Below are positions 10,797 to 20,676 of a stretch of 58,703 bases of DNA, piece by piece. The number at the start of each line of letters is the position of its first letter. Within the stretch, counting starts at the first letter, position 1. Under the pieces are notes generated by a model that worked only from the letters and a program-made list of their open reading frames with translations, was not told where the DNA came from and searched no databases. The position numbers were made by a program, and so were the translations under genes. Origin of the DNA: Phlegmacium glaucopus (lineage: Eukaryota > Basidiomycota > Agaricomycetes > Agaricales > Cortinariaceae). The stretch lies in assembly GCA_015039465.1 (NCBI GenBank), contig MU129989.1, positions 1 to 58,703 on the forward strand, read 5' to 3'.

Positions 10797-12632
10797 CAAT
10801 ACTTTACGGTCCCCCACCCTTTCCAATTGGAATTCCTTGGAAACATTTGGAATCCTTGGAATCCTTGGAAGTCCTTGGAATTCCAAATAATTGACGTCTT
10901 ATATGTCATTTTATTACGCGAGATACGAATATTTACTGGGCTTGTACTGCGTGGTATATGGCTATCTTTCGATGTGACGATCCCTTAGATTGGTATGATA
11001 CTCACACCCTTATATTCGGGAAAAAGTTATAATTTTGTATATTTTACACATTTTTGTGTGTGGTCTGTACCGCGTACGTGCACTAAATATATATAAGACT
11101 TTCGACAATAATCGTGCTAAAGATAGCCATATTCCACGCAGTACAATCCGAGTAAATATTCGTATCTCGCGTAATAAAATGACATATAAGACGTCATAAA
11201 GCGTATATTGACGTATATTTTCACGCATAGTGTAGCGCTAAAATAATGGTTACCTAAGGGGAGTAAAAAGACTTGTAAAACCATATATTATGTACCATCA
11301 TCGGGAAGTCGTTCACGGTCTTATATAATAAATCAGTCCACCCTCCCCATATATATTGGTAATCAAAAATATATATATGTTCGTTACTACCACGTCAACC
11401 ATCTAGTGACTACGTCACACCCTTAATACAGTGTACTGGAAAGAGTTCCAGAAACCAAGTTAGGAGGAATGACCATAAGAAAATAAACAGTATACGATGT
11501 TCAGTCCACTAATTAATGAACTAATCCTTCAACCGTTAACCTTAAGAACCTTTGTGAACCTTAGTGAACCTTAAGGAACCTTTGTCAACCTTAAACCTTA
11601 AGAACCTTTGTAAACCTTTGTAAACCTTGTAAACCTTAAGGAACCTTTGTAAACCTTTGTCAACCTTACTTTAACCTTTATTAGAACCTTTGTTAACCTT
11701 AATGAACCTTTGTAAACCTTAAGGAACCTTTGTAGAACCTTTGTTAACCTAAAAAAAAAAAAAAAAAAAAAAAAAACTGAACATCGTATACTGTTTATTT
11801 TCTTATGGTCATTCCTCCTAACTTGGTTTCTGGAACTCTTTTCAGTACACTGTATTAAGGGTGTGACGTAGTCACTAGATGGCTGACGTGGTAGTAACGA
11901 ACATATATATATTTTTGATTACCAATATATATGGGGAGGGTGGACTGATTTATTATATAAGACCGTGAACAACTTCCCGATGATGGTACATAATATATGG
12001 TTTTACAAGTCTTTTTACTCCCCTTAGGTAACCATTATTTTAGCGCTACAATATGCGTGAAACTATACGTCAATATGCGTTTTATGACGTCTTATATGTC
12101 ATTTTATTACGCGAGATACGAATATTCACTCGGCTTGTACTGCGTGGAATATGGCTACCTTGTGATGTGACGATCCCTTATATTGGTATGATACTCGCAC
12201 CCTTATATTCGGGAAAAAGTTATAATTTTGTATATTTTACACATTTTTGTGCGTGGTCTGTACCGCGTACGTGCACTAAATATATGGTGATTAATTACTT
12301 GATTAGGAAGTTGGCAATTGGAATCCTTGGAATCCTGGGAATTCCTTGGAATTCCAAAGGATTTCAATTGGAAAGGTCCCTTGGTGATTCCAAGGAATTC
12401 CAAGGATTCCAATTGGAAACTGGATTTCTACTGGAAAGCTTGGAATGGGATTGGAAAGAAATTCCGAGAATACATGACTTTACAGTGAGACACAGTACTA
12501 AATTCTTCCAATTGGAATTCCAAGGAATTCCGAGGAATCCAAGAAATTCCAAGGAATCCTAAGGAATTCCAAGGGATTCCAAAGGATTCCAAGGAATTCC
12601 AATTGGAAAGGGTGGGGGACCGTAAAGACCTC
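10797..12632. mobile_element. Non-autonomous TIR element 2 with exact 8-bp target duplication
   Basis: The termini are CAATACTTTACGGTCCCCC at the left and GGGGGACCGTAAAGACCTC at the right. GCGCAACG flanks both sides (10789-10796 and 12633-12640), and removing the element plus one copy restores an uninterrupted RT frame. Subterminal arrays are built of AATTCC/GGAATT and CCTTGGAA units (10815-10888 and 12305-12620). Internally there is a long inverted repeat with equal 382-bp arms (11124-11505 and 11776-12157) around an AACCTTAAGG-type array that ends in 26 A. A direct repeat pairs 10893-11093 with 12086-12285. No transposase is encoded. Confidence 0.9.
11124..12157. repeat. Long inverted repeat, arms of 382 bp
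   Basis: The left arm 11124-11505 is the near-exact reverse complement of 11776-12157, with scattered substitutions. The spacer 11506-11775 contains about a dozen degenerate AACCTTTGTAAACC / CCTTAAGGAACC units and the A26 tract (11751-11776). It sits inside TIR element 2 and could form a large stem-loop. Confidence 0.85.
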
Positions 12633-13474
12633 GCGCAACGGAAGGCTGAGTCGACATCAAGTGTCGCTGCTTCTGTTCCTGGTGGTGCATTGGATACAAT
12701 TGCTGCGACTTCTTTGAATGTGCCCCAGTCGCAATGAAGTGTATCGGTATCTATTTCTGAGGATGAATGGAAAGGGTCGTTTCGAGGATAGGAAAAATCT
12801 TGAACAAGGCAATATTCTTTGATTGGTCCTGGTTTGGGTACAACTCCAAGAGGCGATGATTGAAAGGGTCCAATAATGAGTTCGAGTCGAGAACGAGAGA
12901 AAGGGCCAGTATACCGGCCAAAGGATAACTCTTTAGTAATATATAACATGACATCGTCAGGATGGTCAAGAGCTGAAGAGTGATTAGGTGGAGTGTAAGT
13001 TACGAGCAGCGTATTAAATACGCCCATGTCGAAGCTGTATCGTAAACCATATAAGACATCTTTGAATTTATTATGCAAATTAGCAGAACGAAGAATATTA
13101 CCCCACTCATCTGGGATGAATGGAGTGATGATTGGAAAGAATTCAGATAGATGGGCATCATTGAGCGTTGTGAGACTTCGATCCACATAAGGAACACCAG
13201 TGCTCCCCTTTCTGACATCCGGAACCACCGTTGCATCCTGAGAAACCGTTCCAGGCAAAGCAGTATAACTTTCCATCCTTGTCGTGACGGTAGTTGTGGG
13301 GAGGTTGCTTCTGTAAGTGACATGGCTTGCCATTGACGAGGTTTGTTGCATTGCAATAACGGGCATGGTGAGATTTTGAGGTATCGCCGCAAAAATGACA
13401 TCTTCCTCCGTTTTTATAAGCATTTGGGTAGGGGTGAAAGGAATGTTGGTTCCGAGAAGAGCGAGAATAATCAT
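12633..13474 (-). pseudogene. DIRS/Ngaro-like pol, N-terminal RT part
   Basis: The minus-strand frame is open from 13474 and protein-like from about 13160. It contains SPLGVVPKPG, DFSYPRND and DVDSAFRCA. The last is the first catalytic Asp motif, interrupted right after it by TIR element 2. The sequence continues exactly at 10796. It overlaps the end of the gag frame (stop at 13158-13160), so gag and pol lie in different frames. In the intact element the RT would copy element RNA. Confidence 0.75.
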
Positions 13475-15345
13475 GATGATGAGTGTTGTGGTGGAGAGTG
13501 ACGCGCGTGGGAATTAGATGCAGAACTAGTGGATGGCATCATTTCTTGAACACGACTGAATACTCTGATCCTAAGATATCGAACTTCGAGGTCGTTCCAT
13601 ATACCAATGTGAAATTCTGACGGATCGAGATCGAATTGGGTTGCCCGTCTACGAATCTCAGTGTCGTAAGAAAGATACAAAGGCCACATTTCAGCGCGAT
13701 TTTCCTTGTTAAGGATAAAGAAGTAGTGTTTTAACCAGAGTGGGTGCTCTTCAGGAAGGAAATCTTTAATAAGATCAAGTAAGTGGCGCCAGGCTTGATG
13801 CCATTCATTGAAAGAGAGGTCTAATTTGCCTTCTGGAGATAAGGGTTTTGATGAGGTTAAGATTCGACCAGTGGAGTCATCAATGGTTAAGATATCTTGC
13901 ATGTTGCTTTTCGGCTCAATCTTATACATGCAGAATTTGTCGGTTAAATATGTGAGGGGAACATGAACATTCCATCCGTCAACAAATTTTTTCCATATAT
14001 GATCAGGAACAAGAAAGGCAGCATTTGTAGCTAAGGACCCTATACGATGTTTGGGGCGTTTACGACTGTTGGATGTATTAGGTTGCGAGTCTTGAGGAAT
14101 AGCTATGTCGATCTGTGACTGATGGTCCACTGTGAGAATATATATTAGTTGAATGTAGAAGCATAATGGAGATGCAAAAGAGAGAAAACGTGAAGGCCAG
14201 AGGATTGATAGAAGGAATAATATAGAAATAGATATACATGGAGGTATATGGCATCTCAAAGGAGCCTATTACGAATGAACGAAGGTTGTCTACTTACGAG
14301 GAGGATCATTTAATTGAATTAAAGGAAATTCTTGTTGAAGGGGCTGAAGATGAACAACCGGAGAATGATGGATATGAACAGAAGGTTGAGGACTTGGAGT
14401 ACGATGTAAGAGAGGTGATGATGGTTTACTTGGCTGGATGATGCCATTCCAGGAATCATCCAAGTTTGGTGAAGGTTCTCGGGAAGGAGATGGGGATTGT
14501 TACATTCCGTCACATGTTACTCTGGTCCGACTCCGACGGAGTTGTTTCCGGTAGTCCGTACTCCGTTCCAGTACTTTCCCTTGTCTCCAACTCTACTCCT
14601 CCTACGTCCGACTCCGAGACTTCTCCATATCATTCCGACTCTTCCGACGATATCCCAAACACCTTACCACACCTTCGTCATAACAACTATTCCTTTGTCA
14701 TCACTTTCCCACTATCAGTCAGCACACCAGCCATGGATTATTCACCCAAGAATGCAGGACCTTTTCCGGGAGCAGAACGCAGCACTTATATTTATATTCT
14801 ATATTTCGGTTGCAATTCCTTTTATATTTAAAGTACTCGAACTTGTATGTTTTCCCTTAGTTCGAATATCAACTTTGTTTCCTCCTCTTGTTCGTCCTCT
14901 AAGTCACTGAGGTCTTCCGTCTTATTACTTCTTCTTCCATTCCGAAATCAGGACACCTTAGGAGCTGGGCGGCACAGCACACACGCTGAGGCCAACGTCC
15001 TTTCCGCTTACTGTTCCGGTTCCATTCCACCCATTCCGGAGTAGCTCCGACGTGACTTCCTTGTTTTAAACTTAACAGGGATGAATTTCTTGAAGGAGAT
15101 GGTGAAGGAGTGGGTGAATGAGGAGGAGAATGCTGTTGTCTACGAGGGTAAAGTTGAGCATATCTTGGTTGGTTTGAGAGGAGATTCTTGTTGTCCAAAA
15201 GATGCTTGTTAATGCGATCTTTGAGGTTCCGTGCTGTACCTTGAGTGGATAAATTGAATTCAGAGGCCAATTTGACGAGTTCGTTTTTCAACAAACTGCT
15301 GACTGGCTTGGTGTAGGTAGGAGGACGATGACCTCCACGAGGCAT
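13158..15345 (-). pseudogene. Gag-like ORF1 of the DIRS/Ngaro-like element, split by a solo LTR
   Basis: It starts at the ATG at 15345 (MPRGGHRPP). Residues about 15-50 look like a SAP-type helix-turn-helix module (LLKNELVKLASEFNLS...LKDRINKHL). A Ser/Pro-rich segment follows and is interrupted by a 580-bp LTR (14498-15077). A probable intron is 14130-14297 (GTAAG...CACAG). The next part includes FLPEEHPLWLKHYFF and DPSEFHIGIWNDLEVR. A frame change near 13475, at a TCATCATCATG run, leads into a Cys/His-rich tail (CHFCGDTSKSHH..., CSLCGSKSH) ending at 13158. The tail is presumably nucleic-acid binding. Neighbouring pol is on the same strand. Confidence 0.65.
14498..15077 (+). repeat. Solo LTR of the chromovirus family, TSD GGGAT
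   Basis: 580 bp beginning TGTTACATTCCGTC and ending TTTTAAACTTAACA, flanked by GGGAT at 14493-14497 and 15078-15082. It is homologous along its length to the 5' LTR at 53135-53715 and in the same orientation. No internal region is present, so this is a recombination product of a formerly complete insertion, placed inside the gag-like ORF1 at 13158-15345. Confidence 0.92.
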
Positions 15346-16895
15346 TATGAAAATTTTAATTAAATGAAAAAATGAATGAGGATGATTAAAAGAAAATTTC
15401 TTAATGATAGATGTTGAATAAGATGTTGAGAAAGGAGATTGAAGATGGTAGTTAAGAAATGAGGATGAGGTTACAAGTCAACAGTCACATGGAACAAGAC
15501 ATAACACTTGATGGTTACTCAGTCACATAAGACATAAGACATCACTCATTGTCATTCGAGATGTGTGTCTCTATTTCTGCAGGCATCATCATATATGTAT
15601 ATGTGCTGCAAGTTGATGTTGCTCTGGTATAGTGTCCATCAGTAAGATATCTATCTAATCATGTTCGATCGATTACAATAATTTCAAACTCCGCCAGCTG
15701 GAATTTTGGCAAAACTTACAAATGTCATGTGAAAGATCCTTCACATGTGTTCACACAGGTTCACACACCACATCCAAACAAGCTCTAAAGACCTTGAGGT
15801 TAAAAATATAAAAGAAGTTGTGGATAGCAGACCCAGTTCTATGACCTTCTCAGAGGGTTAATAACAGCTTAGCTGATTTTATCTCTATTATAAATTGCAG
15901 ATGTGAGGTATTTGTTCAAGGCTGAGGTTTCTGTGTTGTAGAGTCATGAGTCTTACTTGTGGACTTGATGGACTGACTAAATTTTCTTTTGAAGTAATAC
16001 TAGGACCATGCTACAATAGTTAAGTATATTACTGACATTATTTTAAATATATATATATAATTTAATATTTTAAATCTATAGAAATCTAGAGCGCTAGTAA
16101 ATAGTAAGGCAATACTATAGGTACAGTAAGTAATGTTGCGGATAATCAGAATAGAAATAAAGTGGCTCACCTCAGTCAATGGTATAACGACTGAGGTGAG
16201 CATATGATGGCGGTATAGTATTTATATAAGATGGTATAATGGTGTGGCATTGCGGCCTCACCGCTTTGATCATCGTGGCCACCAAGCAGCCACTCTCGCT
16301 TTGTCCACTGTGCCGGTGGCCCATCGGCCGCTCGTTCAGACTTACGATGCAAATATCAACAAAATCATCTGAATTATCAAAAGTGCCAAACTAAAAGACT
16401 ATTTAAAGTCAGAACAAATTAATATAAGCAAGAGAAATTAATTCAAAGTTTTGACTTATTTTAATAAAAGTTTCCTCTTTTGGAAAATTTTCTTATAAAG
16501 CTAAAAGTAAACAGTGTTTAATTAAAATTGCAGTGATTGATGTGAGTTTGTAAAGGAAAGTAGTTGATCAAAGGTAGTTTTGGCAGTTTTGGGGGGTTCA
16601 CCCATTTGAGATACATCTGGAGGGGGGGACTAGTCTGGAGGTAGGTGTTAGAGGATGTATAGACCCTGGAATCAAGTCAAATACTAAGCACCTTACACCT
16701 ATATACTACAAGTGTGTGAGTAACTACATTTAAATATGGCTAGTACAGATAGAAGGCATATGGTGTGTAAAGATAACAAATATAGACATTGATGTGTGAC
16801 CATGGTCAGGGATGTCATCGGCAGAGAGGCAACTACTACTATGATAAGGGGGAGTACGCAAGGTGTAGGATAAATGAAAAACAGTGGTGGTACTA
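15346..16895. other. Non-coding interval, possible old copia LTR
   Basis: No gene is supported. A perfect hairpin with stem GCTCACCTCAGTC and 11-nt loop lies at 16164-16200. The same stem core occurs in the Ty1/copia LTR near 30543-30580. On the minus strand a TATATAAATA box lies just upstream of the hairpin (near 16215-16230). About 15960-16330 could therefore be a diverged solo LTR, read on the minus strand, but its ends are not defined. The rest, including a G-rich stretch at 16590-16660, is featureless to me. Confidence 0.35.
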
Positions 16896-17297
16896 TTATA
16901 GGAAAGGTGAATGTATGCACATACTAGGCTGACTGTAGGGGTGGACACAATGAGTGTCCCCTAACAGTAGGCAAAAAATATGGTAGAGCTTCATGCTCAG
17001 CATCAACAGCTGGGTCCAGATAGGAGATTTTGGAACACCAGGGAAGTCTTGTATGCTCTTTCCATGCTGATCCCAAATATGTTTTGACAATTGATACTGA
17101 TAACTTATAGTTTTGTTATAGCTAACCAAGGCCCAATGGCTACACTTCAAAACTGGACATGGGAAGCATCCTGCAATTGAGGGATGAACACCATCGTATG
17201 GAAGCATCATAGGAATTGGTTGTGATATGCTACTGGGGAGATTTAGGTCACTTGCAGAAGAAATAAGGCAAAAGCTCTCCACAACATGATTCATCAT
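16896..17297 (-). CDS. Hypothetical ORF with a possible C2H2-like finger
   Basis: A 133-codon frame starting at ATG 17297. The middle contains GCFPCPVLKC and, about 25 residues on, LSKHIWDQHGK, a Cys...His spacing like the single zinc finger found in proteins associated with fungal RecQ-like telomere-linked helicases. It lies 540 bp downstream of the broken helicase on the same strand. It may be a fragment of a second helicase-family copy. The C-terminal part (from about residue 100) looks non-coding. Confidence 0.3.
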   Translation of the reverse strand: MMNHVVESFCLISSASDLNLPSSISQPIPMMLPYDGVHPSIAGCFPCPVLKCSHWALVSYNKTISYQYQLSKHIWDQHGKSIQDFPGVPKSPIWTQLLMLSMKLYHIFCLLLGDTHCVHPYSQPSMCIHSPFL

Positions 17298-17838
17298 CCC
17301 CAGGATGTGGTGTTTTTTGTAGGCCTGACTGCTAAGATCTTTGTGGCTATTTTAAACATGTGAAAGCCAAAGGTCAGGGGTGACTCCACGTCCGTGGGTG
17401 TAGCATATAACAAGCTTGAGTTTTGAGTGGTAATAAAACCCAAAGAATGTCAGGATATGGCAGCATTTGTCAGATCAAGATAGCACACTGATACAATCAC
17501 AGCAGCAGTGGTTGACGAGGAAAATAAAGCCAGTCTGCATTTTGAGAAGGCAAACAGTGTTGTTGAGAGAAGGAATAACAGTGTGAGTGACCATGCATTC
17601 CTCATGGGGTACAGGCAGCAGCGGCTTTGCTGCTTGTTGTGTTTACTTCATCAACTGAAACTTGGATTTCTTCTGGTTTTGCGTCTCTTATTGGGTAGTA
17701 GTGGCTGGGTCAACTCTCCAACTTTTCTCTTCATTGGGAGGTTGGATTCCTCTTCCTCATCTGAGTTGGCATCATCTTTGTCACTGTCTGAGCTGCCACC
17801 ATAGTCCAAATCAGGTCCTAGTAAAGACCTGTCTTCTC

Positions 17839-19672
17839 CTAATACTCCATCTTGAATTCCTTTTGTGCCTTTGCTAACAACTTTCTTGTGAGGGCGAAGT
17901 TTTTTGCCTCTATTGTGTGCTTTTTGCTGGTACCAATTCCTCTATCTGTTGGATCCCAGAACACTACTGAATGTGCTTCTTCCCCATCTCTTCCAGCTCT
18001 GCCAGCTTCTTGCTCTTTATCAAGTAAATTGCATGGCAATTTCCAATGTACAACCATGCATACAAAGGTGTAATCCATGCCAGCACTCAGACAGCTTGTG
18101 GTAGTCAGAATAGAGGATCTGCTGTTACTGATCCAGCCCTTGTAAATCTCTCTTTGAGCCTCATCCTCTATCACAGAATGGTAGTAGTCACATTTGAGTA
18201 GATGTGCCAGAGATTCTGTGTCCTTCTTGGAGAGGCAGTACAGTAGTATACGCTCTTCTGGCTTGAGTTTCTGTGCAAAATCAAAAATAAATTTCACAAT
18301 ACTCTAAGTTATTCCTTGTCCATCTTTGAAGAAAAGCTTGTCTGGATTATATAGGTCAATCTTAAAGTGAGAGTAAATCAAGTTAGATTAGATTATGGGT
18401 GCACAAATGAGCTTTATAGCTGTAGGTAGGGCATGGAGCTTGTGAAGTAACTCTGATGTTGCAGATATAGGCATTGTGGCAGTTAAGTAAATAAATTGCA
18501 CAGCCAGTTGTTGAAGGCTGACTGAGACATCCCATAAGGAGGTGGTAGTGTTGTGATGTGAGAACAACATGAATTTTATCCAGGACCAGACATGATAACT
18601 GCTTTTGATTGGCTGTTATATAGAGAAATGTCATAAAAGATGAAGTTGCAGCACCCTCCACTGTAACCAAGACACAGCGCACATTAGGCCCAGGAACCTC
18701 TGGAGACCTGCTGGTCCATTTGGAATAAATAATTTTCTTCTCATCCATTCTCCAGCATAAGTCTTCTAACAGTGCCTTAAGAGGGACTACAACAACAGTT
18801 ATCAGTCTCTGTTTCATCTCCTGAGCATTTGCTGCTGCAGCCATAAATACCAATGACTTGCCACCTCCTGTTCCTAAGACAATAAAAAGATCATGCTGCT
18901 GTTGAGCAGTAAGTTCTACAGCAGCAGCTTGTTCTTTAGATAGAAATGATGCCTTTGAACCCACAACCCTATAGAGTTCCTGATATCTAGCAGGATGTAT
19001 CTTCACAGTTTTAACATTTATAACCTCTATTCCAGCTTCTGTAGGAACAGATAATGGTTGAGAAGTGGATTTTGAGCCTGCAGCTGCAGTAAAAGGGGTA
19101 ACAGCAGCAAAACCATCAACAATGTTGTCTTGAATGCGAGGAGCAAGTTCAACAGCTAATCTTGGGACAATAAGAGCAACCATCCTATCAGCCTGTTCCT
19201 TCTGCATAAAACTCTGGTTTTTAAATGATGCAGCTGAAGGCAAAGCCTCTTGGTCAACTACATCAAGAGATAAACATCCAGTAATGAGCTTGTGATGGAG
19301 TTCACTTAGTCAACAGAAGTTGTGGAGTTGCTCCTCTGGGAAATTTTGGATACTGGCAAAGTCAAGGGCATAGTGAATGGCTACACCATCACTGTGCCCA
19401 CTCTGTTCATTGAACAGCTCATCTGTGAGCCTGTACTTATTCACCATACGATGAAGATGTTTCTGTATCACACCTATCAAGAAGTGGCAGGTATCAGCTA
19501 ATCTCATAGGGTGTCCAAGACCTCCATCAGCAATTGATTCACCAGAAATTGAAGATAGAATACTGCTCAAGGTCATCTGAATCCAAGACTTTACACTCAC
19601 CCACCAGTCCAATCAGACTCTGAGTGGTCCAAGTAAAAACACCAAAAGTCCAAGTCCAGTCCGAGTTGAGTT
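17839..19672 (-). pseudogene. RecQ-like DEAD/DEAH helicase of the telomere-linked type, broken
   Basis: The N-terminal piece (near 19310-19600) includes NEQSGHS and HYALDF, typical of the region before the helicase core. The ATPase domain follows (18383-19243) with Walker A GTGGGKS, but the Walker B box reads LDKIH instead of DE-x-H, so the catalytic Glu is lost. The frame changes near 18530, after which TATMPISATSELL is readable in another frame. The helicase C domain (17839-18297) has EAGRAGRDGEEAH (motif VI). At least two frame breaks and the altered box make it a pseudogene. Its upstream side is cut by a TIR-element end at 19583. In intact copies the enzyme would unwind DNA in the nucleus. 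Confidence 0.75.
19583..19672. mobile_element. Truncated TIR-element end 3 (same family as element 1)
   Basis: Begins TCCAAGACTTTACACTCACC, identical to the left end at 8600, followed by TCCAATCAGACTC and GTCCAAGTCC repeats. It is cut after about 90 bp by another TIR end at 19673. Confidence 0.6.
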
Positions 19673-19911
19673 GAGGTCTTTATGGTCCCCTACCCTTTCC
19701 AATTGGAATTCCTCAGAATTCCTCAGAATTCCAATTGGAAGAATTTAGTACTGTGTCTCACTGTAAAGTCATGTATTCTCAGAATTTCTTTCCAATCCCA
19801 TTCCAATCCCATTCCAACAAATTCCAAGCTTTCCAGTAGAAATCCTGGAATTCCTATGAATCTTCCCAAATATTCCAATATTCCAATTTCCTAATCAAGT
19901 AATTAATCACC
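19673..19911. mobile_element. TIR-element end 4 (same family as element 2)
   Basis: Starts GAGGTCTTTATGGTCCCC and continues through AATTGGAATTCC repeats to ATTAATCACC. It is the reverse complement of the right end of element 2 (12288-12632), with divergence. After 19911 the similarity stops and a SINE-like sequence begins. Confidence 0.65.
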
Positions 19912-20033
19912 TGACTTGTAGCATATGACAAATAAAAGAATACCAGTAAGGAGGATTGAACCAAAGACCTTGAGAAAGGTCATGTGACATAATTCCCACA
20001 CTGCATCAGTGATCTACCAACTGCACCATCATT
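19912..20033 (-). repeat. tRNA-derived SINE-like sequence
   Basis: Read on the minus strand there is a perfect RNA polymerase III A-box, TGGTGCAGTTGG (20017-20028), and a B-box, GGTTCAATCC (19953-19962), 54 nt apart. This is the internal promoter layout of a tRNA or tRNA-derived SINE. The T-stem does not pair properly and the spacing is long, so a functional tRNA is unlikely. The sequence runs on past the B-box for about 40 bp before joining the element end at 19911. Confidence 0.55.
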
Positions 20034-20365
20034 GCTTGTATATATATAAAAACTAATGGTTATATATACCCCTCCCACCTGACTAAATAATATATTCTGG
20101 CACTTGCTGAAGGGCTACTACCATGTATTATATACCAAAATGTTCATAAACATGAGGGGAATCCATTGGTAATAAAATAGCGATGTGATGCGCACTTTTA
20201 TATGCAGTTATATGCGAAATACTGCAGAATATACAGTAAAATAATGTGCTCTATGCTTATAAATGAGCCAGTGGTGCTGCTGGTGGTGGAGCGTGCTACT
20301 GGTGGTGGGGCGTGCTACTGGTGGTGGTGGAACGTGCTGATGGTGGTGGAACGTGCTGCTGCTGG

Positions 20366-20676
20366 TGGGGGGGAGTGACCCCCCCCAATAAAAATAAAAA
20401 ATAAGAAATAAAATTAATGAGACTACTGTCCATACTGCTGCTCCTGGGTGCGGCTACTGTGTGGGTTTGCTGTTGTGCATACTTGCGGCTGTGCATGGTT
20501 GCTGCTGTGTACGCGTGCTGCTGGGTATGCTTACTGCTGCTGCTGGGGGGGGAGTGCCCCCAAATAAAAATACATTATGTGATGGTGTCGGGAGTGTGCT
20601 ACTGTTGCTGTTGGGGGAGTGGCCCCAAAGAAAAATAAAATTATATGATGTTAGTATTGGGGGAGTACCCCCATGT
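20366..20676. repeat. Series of G-run/C-run mini-hairpins followed by A-rich tracts
   Basis: Four hairpins of the form G(4-7)-AGT-N-C(4-7), near 20368, 20548, 20612 and 20665, are each followed within a few bases by an A-rich tract such as AATAAAAATA. Spacers hold TGCTGCTG-type repeats. Three mirror-image versions (C-run, 4-6 nt loop, G-run) preceded by A-rich tracts occur at 21412-21434, 21467-21488 and 21618-21640. Confidence 0.7.

Noticed and set aside
19912..20033. Functional tRNA gene on the minus strand
   Set aside because: A- and B-boxes are good but the T-stem and anticodon arm do not fold and the spacing is too long; SINE-like is a better call.
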